A model generated the notes under the pieces. It was not told the origin of the DNA, did not search any database, and was given only the letters and a program-made list of their open reading frames with translations. From contig CM048840.1 of the NCBI GenBank assembly GCA_026545765.1, forward strand, positions 14,698,765 to 14,762,764: a DNA stretch of 64,000 bases, in the 5' to 3' direction. Every line of letters begins with the position of its first letter. The stretch's first letter is position 1. Shown here one piece after another: positions 10,851 to 23,637 of this stretch. Both the position numbers and the translations under genes were made by a program. The DNA is from Plantago major. Its lineage: Eukaryota > Streptophyta > Magnoliopsida > Lamiales > Plantaginaceae.

Positions 10851-11407
10851 GCTTAGAGAAGATTGCTTCAAGGGGTTACTGGAGGATTGGAATCGGCTGT
10901 TTTGGAAATTCTGATTAGCAAACAGACAGTTTTCCAATGACAAGGTTCCTTCGTTTTCCACTTTTCCTTATCCTCAACTCTCAATTACGTTGGTGATGAG
11001 ATGATGTTGAACTAGTTTTGATTGATAGTATTTGATTAGATGGATGGATAGATGCCTAATATTTGTAGTGAGTAGACTAGTTGAGTGGAGCAGACCTTTT
11101 GTGTTAATCTTCGTGAATACGACTGTTTAACTTCCAAGTGAGAAAGATTTCATGTTGGCAGGATGGTATTAATTCCGTGTACATTTGGTTGTTCATCTTC
11201 TTCGTTGAGTTCTGTGATGTTTTGATTGTTCTTTGCATTCGTTTCATATTTACAGGGACTCAATTTAAAGTTTTAGGAACTCGAAACCCTTACAATTGAG
11301 AATTTAACATACCTAATTGCAAAATAGAAAAAGTTATTGGGACTGAATTGAACTTTAAAAACAATTGGATAATAACTAGTTTGGCCCAAATAGTTTATGG
11401 CTATTCA

Positions 11408-11837
11408 TGTTAATCAAATCAATCCAATTCAATCCAATAAACTCCAAACTAACCAACAAACAAACGTAAGAAAATAAACGCAAGATAACCAAGATTTCTA
11501 TTAACCAAGAACCAAAACGCAGCTTTGAGGAATCACCAAACCTCCGAGTTTCAAGCTACACGCTCTTATGTTCTCTCTTCCTCACCGTGTTTCTCTGAAA
11601 TCTCTATATGAGTTCTCTATGTTCTCATCATTCTATCAACTAACTAGTTATGGAACCACCTATTTATACAAAGTAAATAGTACCAATTCACTTCTAACTA
11701 GGAATCAAATAACTAGTAGTTTCCTTTTCCAAGTTGGTTTCCAGTTGCCAATGGAATTCCTAATTCTGTTTCCAAAAGGATTCCTCAACATCCAACTCCT
11801 CACACCTTCAGTATCAGATGTTTAAGCTAAACTCACA
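11408..11837 (-). repeat. LTR of Copia A (3' LTR)
   Basis: This 430-bp LTR begins TGTTAATC and ends CTCACA on the plus strand. It matches 16002-16068 joined to 32040-32412. On the minus strand it is preceded by the polypurine tract AGGTGGAGAAT at about 11838-11850. Confidence 0.9.
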
Positions 11838-11869
11838 ATTCTCCACCTAGCTTCAACATCTGAAAATCC

Positions 11870-12692
11870 TCAAGTATTCCTTAGGTTAGAATACACCCCT
11901 TCCATCAACTTGATAGAACGTAGACACGATCCAAACTTCATCACAGAAATTGACTTAGTAAACCCATCCGCCGGATTAACATCTGTGTTGATCTTCTCAA
12001 TCTTGATAGTACCCTTCTCAACTTCATCTCTGACAAAGTGAAACTTTATATCAATGTGTTTGGACCTGTCGTAGTAAGCTTGATGTTTTGACAAATGAAT
12101 TGCACTTTGACTATCACAAAATATAGTCATCGGTGTTTGCAACACGAATCGCCTGCAATTCCTTGAGCCAAATAGTTTCTTTCACGGCTTAAATTACGCC
12201 TCAGTAGTTGACAATGCAACCACGGGTTGATGAGTGAACTTCCAACTCATCATGTGCAAATAATGTGAATACATATCCAGTTAAAGACTTCCTTGTATCC
12301 AAGTTTGCAGCATAATCCGAGTCGACATACCCAATCAGTGAATCATTCCTTGTCTGGTGTTGCTCAAACACCAATCCCAGTCTAATCGAACCACCAATAT
12401 ACCTGAGTAGCCACTTAACTGCCTCCTAATGGTCCTTGCTAGGATTATCCATATACCTGCTTACTGAGCTCATTGCATGAGCCAAATCCGGCCTGCAACA
12501 TACCATGGAATACATAATCGACCCTATAGCATTAGCATACGGTGTGTTCTCCATACACTTCTTCTCTTCATCAGTATTAGGACAAGACTTCTTAGATAAC
12601 TTGAACTGAGACCCCAGAGGTGTTGCAGCATGCTTGGATTTGTGCATGTTAAATCTCCTTAACACCTTCTCCAAGTAAGCACTTTGATTCAT
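11870..12692 (-). pseudogene. Copia A: end of reverse transcriptase and RNase H, broken
   Basis: Bases 12426-12692 encode the RT connection region (NQSAYLEKVLRRF... through YANAIGSIMYSM). Bases 11870-12145 encode the RNase H end with FCDSQSAIHLSKH and the RSKHIDIKFHFVRD motif. The stretch between them, 12146-12425, is out of frame. It continues directly from the integrase-RT frame at 12689 after one frame change. The protein would have degraded the RNA of the cDNA hybrid. The copy is not functional. Confidence 0.85.
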
Positions 12693-14731
12693 AATGATCT
12701 TTCCATCACCTCCATAATAATATCAATGCCCAGTATCCTCTTAGCTATTCCCAAGTCTTTCATCTCAAATTCTGACTTCAAGAGAATATTCACATGAGTG
12801 ATTCCTTTCATATGCTTGCTTGCTATAAGCATGTCATCCACATAAATAAGCAAATATATCATGTCTTTGACATTCTCACCATAGAAGTAAACACAGGTGT
12901 CGTAGTCACACCGCCTGAACTTGTGACTCAACATAAACTTGTCAAATCTTCTATACCATTGCCTTGGACTCTGTTTAAGGCAATTCAGTGATCTCAACAA
13001 TAAACAAGCCTTGTGTTCCTTGTCATCTACCTCAATACCCTCCGGTATCCTCATGTAAATCTCTTCATCCAGCTTCCCATGCAAGAATGCAGTAGTAACA
13101 TCCATCTGATGTAAGTGTAGCTTAAATTGAGCTACCATAGCAATCAAGATCCTGATTGAGCTATGCTTCACCACTGGAGAAAAGATCTCATTGTAGTCAA
13201 TACCCTCTCTTTGTGTGAAACCTCTAGCAACTAGTCTGGCTTTGTATTTCACCTTTTGCTCACCATCAGCTCCAAGTTTCTTCTTAAAGATCCACTTACA
13301 GCTGACAAGCTTCTTTCCTTTAGGTATAGCTACAATATCCCATGTATGATTCTTTTCAAATGACAAGAGTTCTTGCTGTATAGAAAGGCACCAACTATTC
13401 TTCTCTGAGCAACTTATAGCTCTTTGATAGTTCTCAGGCTCATAACAATCAATAGCCTCAGCAATATTCAATGCAAAATACACCATATCTGGATCTGCAG
13501 TAGAGGTTCTAACTCTTGGTTCTCTATCTATGATGAGTTGATAATCCACAACATCATCTGGATTATTGAGCTCTATCCTTGTCCTTCTTCTAATCACATG
13601 CCTCTTCACCTGATTATTCGATTCAGGCTCCACCTGATCATGTATGTCAGTATTTTCCTGAGATTCAGCATGCGGTGTTGTCAGAACACCATGGTGCAGC
13701 GGTGTTATCACCACACCAGTGTCTGTCTGCTCCATATTCAGTGTTCCTGGCACAACATCTTCGACAGGCTCCACCTGACTGAGTGTTCTCTCAACACTGT
13801 CAGTATTCCTCAATAATGGCATCACATCTTCATGGAAAGTCATATCCCTGCTGATGATGCATCTATTTACCCCTGGTTCTAAGCACCAGAGTTTATATCC
13901 CTTAACTCCCTTTGGATAACCAAGAAACAAGCACTTTACTGCTCTAGCCTCCAACTTATCTTGCTTGACATGAGCATAAGCTAAGCATCCAAATACTTTT
14001 AGATATGAGTAGTCTGAATGAGTTCCTTTCCAAACCTCTTCAGGTGTCTTGAAACCAATAGCTGATGATGGGCATAGGTTAATAAGATGTGCTGCCGTAG
14101 TCACAGCCTCTCCCCAAAAGCTTTTTGACAAACCTGATCCAAGAAGCATGCACCTCACTCTTTCTAGGATTGTTCTATTCATCCTTTCAACTACTCCATT
14201 CTGTTGTGGATTTCCAGGAACTGTTTTGTGTCTCAAGATGCCCTTCCCAACACAGAAGGTATTGAATTCATTAGACAAGAATTCCAGCCCATTATCATTT
14301 CTGATCACTTTGAGCTTCTTGTTCGTTTGATTCTCCATCTCCACAAGCCATTCCTTGAATTTCATGAAAGTCTCATCCTTGGACTTCAATACAAACACCC
14401 ACAATTTTCTTGACAGATCATCAATGATGGACAGAAAATATCTACCTCCATTCCTAGTGGTGGTTCTCGCCGGTCCCCATAAATCTGCATGCACATACTC
14501 AAGTATGTCCTGTGTGGTGTGTTTCCCAGCACCATAACTGTTCTTCTTGGACTTCCCTAACACACAGAGCTCACAAAGTTCCATCTTATGTATCTTGTCT
14601 CCACCTAAGAGTCCCTTCTTAGATAAATCCATAAGACCTTTCTCTCCAACATGTGCTAGCCTTCTATGCCATAGAACGGTGTTGTCAGAACACTGCCGGG
14701 TGTTCTCGAACACCTTTATCGGAAGCTTCAC
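12689..14731 (-). pseudogene. Copia A polyprotein: integrase and reverse transcriptase
   Basis: A 680-residue open frame encodes the core of pol. The GAG-pre-integrase motif LWHRRLAHV lies near residues 20-28, with the CxxC of ELCELC near 52-56. The integrase catalytic triad is D83 (HADLWGP), D146 (RNDNGLE) and E182 (VVERMNRT), with classic D-D-35-E spacing. RT follows with KARLVARGFTQ (498-508), QMDVTTAF (542-549) and the catalytic YVDDM (630-634). The frame is long and the key residues are kept, so this part is young. Gag and protease upstream and RNase H downstream are in other frames, so the polyprotein as a whole is broken. Confidence 0.92.
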
Positions 14732-14773
14732 CGATTCTGATTTTTCCTTGTAAATAATACAATTCTCTCCTTT

Positions 14774-15076
14774 TCAGAGCCTGCATAACCACCTTATCAC
14801 CCTTCTTAACCTGAAGGACACCATTATCGCCTGAATACTTGTATCCCTTACTATCCATAGTCCTAAAGATATCAAGTTCCTCTTCAAGTGTGGAACATAC
14901 CTCACATTAAGCAAATCCCTTATCACTCCATCAAACATCTCAATTCTAACCGTTCCCATACCCTTTATTATGCATGGTCTATCATCACCAAGAACAACTG
15001 ATCCACAGTTTCTATGCTCAAAAGTTGAAAACCATTCTCTAATAGGTGTCATATGAAACGAACAACCTGAATCCAT
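14774..15076 (-). pseudogene. Copia A aspartic protease fragment
   Basis: The frame begins at the protease active-site motif MDSGCSFHM, followed by the WFSTFE and GDDRPCIIKGMGTV segments typical of retropepsin-like Copia proteases. It would process the Gag-Pol polyprotein. It is out of frame with both gag upstream and integrase downstream. Confidence 0.85.
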
Positions 15077-15957
15077 AACCCATTCAGTTGATTGACTAGT
15101 TTGAGTGACTGAAAGTACCTCGATAAGAGCTTCCAGATATGATAAGCCTCTGATTTGTTTGTAATGTCTGTGCCATAATTAGTATTCGGTGTTGTCGCCA
15201 CACCCTTGCCTTTCTGCGCCTTTAGACTCATACAATCCTTCTTCAAGTGTCCTTGATTCTTGCAATAATAACACTTCCTTGTTTCAGGGCCATCCTTCGT
15301 ATACTGAGCTTTCCTTTGATCTGGATATTGCTTCTTCTTTGGTGGAAACTTGTGATGTTGTTTCACCATAAGGCTTTCACCAATACTGAGTGTTGGTGGA
15401 ACACCATCCTGGTCCAGCTCCCTTGATCTTAATGCAGATTCAATAGCCTCCATTGTCAATGCTTCTGTCCTCCCATACACCAAAGCATCCTTGAATGGAA
15501 CAAGAGACCTAGGGAGTGAATTCAACAAGATAATTGCCTTGTCTTGGCTCCTCATCCTGTTCTTCTCATCGGTTTCAGTTGTCATGGTGTGCAACCATCT
15601 TCTTGAACAAATCAGTGACTCATGATTGATTTTCCTTGACCATCTTGAATGCAAATGCGACTGTTTTGCATAGATTTTATTGCATCCGACTTGTCATTAT
15701 ACAATTCTTCTAGCTTCTCCCATATCTCCTTTGCCGATGAAAGATCACGATTTCAATGAGAGCATTATCTCCCGAGCTAATATCAAAGAAGCGTAAGCCT
15801 TGAACTTGATTGCCTTTTTATCGAGATCGGACAAAGTTGTATCGAACTTCTCGGTCGTCGACAACACCTCTTTGCATTAATGAGCCATCATCCTTCTCTT
15901 CCATGACCAAAGTTTGTCTTTCCTTCCAACGGTTTGAGGTCGAACTTTGGAGGCCAT
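15049..15957 (-). pseudogene. Copia A gag with CCHC zinc knuckle, frameshifted
   Basis: The gag start is the ATG at 15957 (MASKVRPQ...), shortly inside the 5' LTR. The frame is lost between about 15880 and 15655 and recovered at 15654-15049, where Gag sequence continues to a zinc knuckle, CYYCKNQGHLKKDC, near 15235-15275. Gag is the particle and RNA-packaging protein. The protease motif follows in another frame. Confidence 0.85.
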
Positions 15958-16001
15958 TGATGAATAGATACCGTTAATTCTCTTCCACGCATTGGCGCGA
16001 T

Positions 16002-16068
16002 TGTTAATCAAATCAACCCAATTCAATCCAATAAACTCCAAACCAACCAACAAACAAACGTAAGAAAA
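16002..16068 (-). repeat. LTR of Copia A (5' LTR), left piece
   Basis: Begins TGTTAATCAAATC and matches the first 67 bases of the LTR at 11408. It stops at GAAAA, the target duplication of element B, and the LTR resumes at 32040. The flanking base run at 15990-16001 does not match the usual initiator-Met primer site, which is odd for Copia. Confidence 0.9.
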
Positions 16069-17772
16069 TGTTAGTCCAGATAACGGCAAAGTAAAAGACT
16101 GGTGGGGGGGGGGGGGTGAATAGTCTTTTAAAACTTTTGTCGATAAAAACTATTTCTCAGATATCTGAATAGATATCTGATACTTAGAATCAGAGCGGAA
16201 GACTTAATAAAGATAAGTGCGAAGCAGTTAAAGTGTGTGTGTGTTCTTTGAAATGTAAATCTGAAGGTAAATAACAACAAGTATAGTGGTATCCGGAGGT
16301 GGCGTAATCCTCCAACTAATCCACTTCGGTCTTCCGAGACCTAGAATTCACTAGAATAGATAATTGAGTTCTCCTTACAAAATCCTATTCTAAGATTCCT
16401 TTAAGCAAATGGTTCTGACCAAATGTTCCCCGAGTTGTTCCCGGCTTTCCACGCATTTCGTACTTTCGAAACCTTTTGAGTTATTCCCTAGCTTCCCAAG
16501 CTAAGTACTTCCTATACTCAATAACCTTGGAGTTATTCCTTAGTTTCCCAAATCAAGTACTTCCTATACTCGGTAACCTTTGAGTTATTTCCGATTTTTC
16601 AAACTAAGTACTTAGATACTCCCAGATTATGGTGTTGGTTTTGGTTTGAGTTGTCGGATGAGCTTCTTTAATAACTTATTGATTATTCGGATAGCTCGTG
16701 AATCAAGTATACTTAATACACTTTTCAATGTATGGTATCTTGTTCTTTCTTGACCAAGTCTTAGATAAATGTTCAAGAGAATGAATCTCAGATACTTGAT
16801 CTTTCGTTTCAACTCTTTCACAGATAGTTGTGCTTGTTTAGGATCAGGACACTTAGAACTTCAGTGTTACTCAAGATCAAAAGCTTTGGTCGCAACAGAA
16901 AGCTTTGAGGATAAGTAAGTTGCTTTGAGAGAGTAAGATGTTCAGCGTTTTTATGCAGTTCAAGGTGTGTCTTCAAGCAGTCTAAGTGTTGATATTTATA
17001 GATGAATTTGAGTGCCGTTTGAATAGTATCCGTTAGGCTCAAATTCAAACTATTGATATCTGTGTATATAATCTTTATGTGAGTTTTGTCTTCTTCTTGA
17101 AAATGCCGTTGCTTTTATTCGGACATCTCTGTCCGTGCATTAAATGCATTGTACTATACTTTTGTCTCAGAGTGCAGCGGAACTATGCTTTGTATCAGAG
17201 ACTAGTGTTATCTGATTCTTTGCACGTCCTTATCTTCAATCTTCAGATACCACTTTTATTGAAACAATTTTGTTTGCAATATATATATATTTCTTTTTCA
17301 GAAATGTGGTTAATGCTCAAGGTATCTGAGAATAGATATTTCTGTGGACACTTTCCTTGTTTTAGATAGGCCTTTTATTTCTCAGATCTCTCTTGTGACA
17401 CAGTTTGTTTAAAACTATTCGTGTCTTCAAGATATCTGGCTAAGGTATCTGAAAAACAGTTTCAGTAATCTTGTGCAGTTTCTTCAAGTCTTCAATGTCG
17501 TTGAGCTTGTTCTGCTTGGATGTATTCTTCTTGGTCTTCTCTTCATAAAATAAAAATTACATTTTGAGACCTAACATCCTATACAAGATTAGCTAGACTA
17601 TCATACTTAGTGAGTTTCCTCTTTTACAATGTTCAAGTGAACCAAGAGTACTAATCACCTTTCTGAGACTAAGATAAGTCATCATGTTGATCAAAATCTA
17701 AGCAGATATTTTTAACAAAATATCTAACAAATTTCTAACAAATTTCCCGAAATTTCCCAAGAAATTTCAACA
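16069..17772 (-). repeat. LTR of element B (3' LTR)
   Basis: About 1704 bp. It aligns along its whole length with 30339-32034. It carries a run of about 13 G at 16104-16116 where the other LTR has six. Differences between the two LTRs cluster where the right copy has CAG or CTG and this copy has CG (for example around 16330, 16440-16470, 16600-16640 and 16670-16700). It contains no real gene; the short open frames in it recur in both LTRs. Confidence 0.9.
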
Positions 17773-17786
17773 AATTTCCCACTTTT
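17773..17786 (-). promoter_or_regulatory. Polypurine tract of element B
   Basis: On the minus strand AAAAGTGGGAAATT immediately precedes the TGTTG start of the 3' LTR. That is the position and composition of the plus-strand primer of LTR retrotransposons. Confidence 0.75.
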
Positions 17787-19773
17787 GATCGATCACGATG
17801 ACTATCTTACCTATTACAAATCTGGATGAGTGAACAATCCAACACTTAATCTTTTCTTAAGATCTTCAATTTATTTAATTAAGTGCGTAAAGTAAACATC
17901 AACCAAATCACAAGGTGTGATCTTTCTCTTGACAAGTTATCTTTTATAGAATACTATCGAGAGTAAGTTCTTGGATAAGTTATAAGAGAGATTACAGATA
18001 ACTTGATACATAGAACAAGTTTGGCTCGATCGGCAAAAACAAAAACTACATAGTAAATTAGGACAACAGAGTAACCAAGCTCCAAGTAGACATCCTAATA
18101 AACTAGTCTTCAAGTCTTCAATCTCTTCAAGTCTTCAACAAGATTTACGTATCGATGCAAATTTCCTATCTCGAACCTTTTGATGTCATCGAATAATCAT
18201 AGAGAAGTGTTACGGAGCATCTCGGTGTCTCCGCAAATCCACGACCTCTTTATAGGTTTTGGTAGGATTTTTCTTGACAAAATGTTTGACCACGATACTT
18301 TCCCCACTTCCGGGCATGCTCTATTACGATATCCGAAAGCTTGAAGTATTCGTAGATAATCCTCGGATATCGATGTCACCCTTGTATTGATCTTGATTAG
18401 ATAGAGCGATTCATAGGGTTCTCTGATGAGTCTTGCTCTTGTACTGTTCTGTGATATTGATTACATGCACATCATCGGCTTTCCATATGGACATTCATCG
18501 AGAGGTCCTTTCTCATGGCTTCGTTCTCTTGACAACTTCAAAATCGACGAGATTTAATGTGATTGGTGTTGATCAAGGTTGGCTTATCTTTTCTCCATGC
18601 CATAAGTTGTTTATGGATTGGTTACGGAAATTTTGAATTTACCAATAGATGATTAAGTTCGAATCCAATAGCCATTTTTCCGATTGATGCACTGTGAGCG
18701 GAGGAATCATTGTCATACTTCACATACTCTATTTGGCTTCTTCGGCACGAGTGGAAGTTGACTTTGTCTTTGCTCGACTCTCAATGTTCCTTCTTTGTCT
18801 TGAATTCTCTTTTGGGTTGTTGCTTGAAGAACCACCTGGATAGACTTGGTATTTCGGAGGGTGTTTTTACGCTAGGGCTTTGACTATGGGCTCGATTAGA
18901 CTTTCAATTTTCCTTTTCTTGTGAAGAGGAGCTTCATCTTCATCGGTTTCCTCATCATCAAGATTAAATCTTGTGTGAGTTTCTGACCTTCTTCATTGCC
19001 GGGGACTTGATTTGACCTTCTTCTTCTTCTTGGAAGATTCATCAATCCCTTTAACTTGTCTTCTCCTTGGAGCCTTGGTACTCCTTGGAGGTTTACGTAC
19101 GTGGCCTTGTTATCATTTTAGTTCCTTGATGGGTTTCAAGGCGGCTACTATTTGCAAAGCGGCTTGGCGAGGAGGGTTCATTGATTACGAGTGGTGGTGA
19201 GAAGTTTTCATGTTTCTTCTTCCTTTCCGAGCCGCACTCAGATTTCTTCTTGTTTTCTTCTCCTTCTTCCCATTCCCCGACTTTGAGGTCCAGATTTGTA
19301 CACTCTTTCCCTTAGTCATTGTTGGTGACTCGGTCTCATAAAGGAATCGAGAGAGAGTTAAAGTGCCCTTGTAAATAATTATAGCGTGACCAACTTCAAG
19401 TTGGCTTTGAGCTCTGATTTTGCTTGATAAGTCCATTGTCCTTATCGGTGAGCTATGCCAATGGGCCTAGGATGGCATCTGCTTTTCAAAGGTGTAACTT
19501 GCCTCTTGGAAAGCTTTTTCACTAAAAGCGCATCATCGTCCTTATCATTCCAGATCTTTACGAGAAATGACTATGCTAGTTGTTCTCTGAGTGATGAGCT
19601 CGGTGAACTTTTTCATTCGAGAGGGGCGAGGCAATTACTTCCTTGTTGTGAAGACATCTCCTTGTTCGATGAGCCGATTGCTTGGTACCTGTTCATGTAT
19701 TCATTGGAGTGGACATTTGGCAGTTTGCTGAATATTGTAGGAGCAATCAGCTTCCTTTTCAAGTGAGAAACCA
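17787..19773. other. Element B, region between env-like frame and 3' LTR
   Basis: No coherent frame. Bases 18121-18420 contain no CAG or CTG at all and about 16 CG, so any coding sequence here may be obscured. Serine- and lysine-rich fragments on the minus strand around 18800-19440 could be the degraded C-terminal end of the extra ORF. Confidence 0.4.
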
Positions 19774-22700
19774 CTAAATGTTCATTGCGGTGCTCTGCCA
19801 AAGTCTTGTCTTCTTCATCATCTGAGTAATCAGCCTAGTGATCTTCATCCTCTTGGACATTCTCATCGATTGTATCGAGTTCAGCAACCATCTCAGGGAT
19901 TGGTTTCTTCCCTTTCTGGGAGGAGGATGGTACTTCTTTTGAAGATGATGCAACCTTAGCATCATGCTTGACTTCAGATACTTCTTCAGTATCGAGTTCT
20001 TTGGTGATATCATGCACATCATCCCGTAGCTCTTTAACCTCAGAGTAAGCAATCATTTCTTGTAAGTATTGATCTTGTAGTTGATCAAGCTTGTCTCTGG
20101 ATTTAGCTATTTGATCTTCCAGTTGAAGATGGAGCTGTTGTTCTTCTTCCAACGGTTATGCGAGTTGAGCGGTCTGGTTTGAGTGTTTAATATTTTCGAT
20201 TGGTTTCTTGAAGCTCGACTACTTGTTCAAGAGTAATGGCGGGTGTTGGTTAGAAGATGGATGAGTAGATTTACGAGGAGATGGAGACGAGATTTCGTGA
20301 AGTCTTCTCGATGTGCTTTTTAGCGGTGAGGCATCATTTCTTAGCGAAATTCCTCGGTCCACAGTGCGGGGCATCATCATCATCCTTTTTGTATGTCATC
20401 CTTTTGGTGATGGTCAGTGGGAGGTTCATCGAAGTCATTTTCGTTTATCTCTTCCTCCTCATCATCTTCAGATACAAGATTGATCACTTCAGGAATAGTG
20501 ATCTTCTGCCCATTAACCTCTTCTTGTTCAGAAGGTATAAATTGTAGAGTTTGGGGTAGGACTGGCTTAAATGCCATTTGTAATCTTGTCTGACCATCTG
20601 CCTGTTCAAAGGCTTGTATCAAACTGTGCGCCACTTCTCTGGAGAAATCCTTATCTGATAGAGTCGCATCGTGTCTTTATTGATGGGAACATTGCATGGA
20701 TGTATGTCTCCAAGTCAAGAGCTCGTGCTCGTCTATTTGGTTGATCTGTGATTCTCAATATTTCAGAGAGATCAGAGCACCTTAACCTTTGCCATTTCTT
20801 GAAGCATTTAATGTGCTTTGGCAGGGTGTGAGCTTTGAAGAAGGGAAGTAGGTCCCTTGTCTCAACATTGAGCACCTTTCGGCAATTGTTTGAGCCTGAA
20901 AGAAAGAGTTTTGAGTGAGCTTCAAACCTTTTATAGATATCTGAGGAGAAGTGTAGTTTAGTTTATGAGTTACCTGAGTAAGTACTTCAGGCTCAGAGAC
21001 TTGTTCTACTGAGACAATTGGTGTCTCAGATATCTTGTTGTGAGGCGGAGACTTGGAAGTCTGGTCCTCATCAACCTTTCTTTCTTGAACCTGAGAATTA
21101 ACATTATCACAATACTTAGGAAATTTTATCAAGAAAACTTTAAGTGACAAGTCAGATATCTGAGAGGTCAATTACCTCCATGGGAGGCTCAGATACTTGT
21201 CTCTCGGAGACTTGCGATCTCTGGAATCTTTTCTTGTGATGAAGGCCTTGATGCCTCATCAATTTCAGAGTCTTGAGGATGTCGCAACTCTGTCCCCTTG
21301 CACTTCTACTTCTGAGTGAGCCTGTGAGTAGAAAGTATTGAGTAATTTAGAAGAAGTTTGAGATAACCCAAGGTGAAGAACTTTTATCACTGATTTTCAT
21401 ATACCTTTATACTGGAAGGCTCGATGATTCATTCTTGAAACCTTGTCGGTTTACGGGTTTTCTTCCGCATTTCTGCCTTATCTTCCTCTTTCTCAGTTGG
21501 AGCCTGTTAGAAACATTTATTTCAATGATTAAGCACATAAACTTATAACTGAAGAAGTGTTATCTTAAGAATCAATTATTACCTGTGGCACAGGCTCAGA
21601 TATCTTAAGAGGCGAGGTTGAGGGAACCTCCTTCTCGATTTACGAGCTTTTCACTTCCTCTTGTTTTTGTGTTTCTAACTCGACTGTAACAAAGAAATTT
21701 TATGAGTAACAAGATGTATAAGCATAAAAATTTTCACAAGATAAGAGTTAAACGTCACTACACGAGTAGTTTTGGTGATTGGTCTCTGGAACTTGTGACC
21801 TTTCTATACTTTGGTCTTCTTATCGGTCAGTTTCTTTGCTTGAAGTTTCGGTACTTCACACCTTTCACAGTATGCAACTCAGATTGCCTCCTGTTGATCA
21901 TTACGAGTAGATGTCTCGGTTTGATCCCTCTCATTGAGTTGGGAACTGCTCTTTTGCGATTTTCTTGACATCTTGCATTCTTTGGTAATTCGAAATGAAG
22001 TTCATTTACCATTTCATCAACCACTTGTGGCTGTTGTGGTTGTTGTGTTTGTGGTTGTTTTGGTTGTATGCAGGCGGATTGGTCGAGAGAATGTTTTTCC
22101 AGTTTTAGATGTGGCATTTCCATCAAGATTCCGCCACTAAAATACCACTCATCGTGGCTTTTTGAAGTTGTGCGTAAAGCGTTCCTCGATGATGTGTTTG
22201 CACCAACAACCTTTGCTATAGTTCAAGAACTTTGTGGTGTAGGTTCTTCTTGATACCTTATCACCGATTCTTTATTCGATAACTTTAGCCCTCTTTGTTC
22301 TTTCTAGGACTTGAGAGATGACTAGTTCATCATCTTCATCGTCAGAGCTCTCATCAGCATTAGAAACTGATTGGTCCATTACTCCTGCGGTTTCTGCAGA
22401 TAGGGCTTGGTGTTTTTCACCACTTTTGGCAGCATTTATGAGTTCATCAACAAGGCTTTCTGCATTAGTCGCAACATTTCTGAAAGCACTTTCCCTTGCT
22501 GAGTCTACTTGTTCAGTAGTTGATAACTCTTTTGCAGCATTGATGATTTCATTTGCCTTTATTAGTTCATCGGCAATGCCTGCAGATATCTGAGAATTGA
22601 CAACCTCTTTGGGTGTGTCTTCTGATTTGCCAGCAGACTTCTTTCTTGAAGTTCTGGGCTTCTTGGTATAACCTTTTCTTGAATACCTTTTCGGACTTTC

Positions 22701-23637
22701 GCTTCTTAGAACCTTTACGAGACCCGGTAACCACTTTTCATCAAGTTTGTATACTCATATTTGTAGAGTAGGTTCTTGTTGGCTATTTCAAATGTCTCTC
22801 GAGCTCAATGCCAAGCTTCTCCGGCCAAGTAGCATATCTTGAGACCATATCCTCATGGCCTTTGGCTCGGCTAGTCCTTTGGCAATCTTAGGCTCAAGCC
22901 TTGAATCTTCTTCACAAACTTCATGAAGGCGTACTTTCCCCGATTAAAGGGTTTTCCGGCCTTTTGTCTTGTTGATTCGGAAGAACATCATGATCCATCG
23001 TTCTTGGCTTATATGGTCAACACCTCCTTGTAGACCATCAAAGCATATGTGAAGAATGCAAGCAATACATCCCGATGAACCATCGGATGTCGGTTCGGAT
23101 GTCGAAGCTTGAACTCGGTGGGTGTATCGATTTTCAAGATCACACACGTCACATCTGATTCTTTAACACCTTCAAGGAGTTCATCATCCTTGGTGTTTAT
23201 TTCAAAATCCTTTCCAAGATTTTGAAACTCAAACAACTTCTGAAAGTTGTTAAGTCCGAAGGATTTCCTTTCCTTGGTGAGGTTTGTGACACTATTTTAG
23301 TGCCTTCAGAAACACAGGAAATAATCCTGGAGTTGTTGTAGAATTCCAACACATCGAGTGATGAAATTCAACTAGGGCGAGCAGATAGAAAGCCCTTGAT
23401 TTGTGCCTTTTCAAGCATGTCAAGAATTAGCTTTCGGTCGGCTTGGTTCTCTATTCCAGCCGTGAGGTATTCCTCAACTATGGCACCACCCCAAATCATT
23501 ATGTGATTTGAAGTCCAATGGTCAGGATTAAAATCTCCTACCAGTCGGTTGTTCACAATAACCAACTCTGGTGCTTGCTTTTCAGCAGTACCAGTGGAGG
23601 ATTGAGATTTCAGTGTGGTTGAACTTTTAGGGGCCAT
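19774..23637 (-). pseudogene. Element B: extra (env-like position) open region after pol, fragmented
   Basis: Downstream of RNase H on the minus strand lies a new coding region starting at the ATG at 23637 (MAPKSSTTL...). Open fragments continue at 23009-23236, 21827-22126, 20782-21171, 20380-20634 and 19835-20152. The product would be hydrophilic and acidic, with Gln-rich and Glu-rich tracts and a predicted coiled coil in the last fragment (EEEQQLHLQLEDQIAKSRDK). Sireviruses carry such an extra ORF, often called env-like, between pol and the 3' LTR. Its function is not established, and no clear membrane segment or signal peptide is visible here. Many frame breaks fall in CAG/CTG-poor patches. 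Confidence 0.6.
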
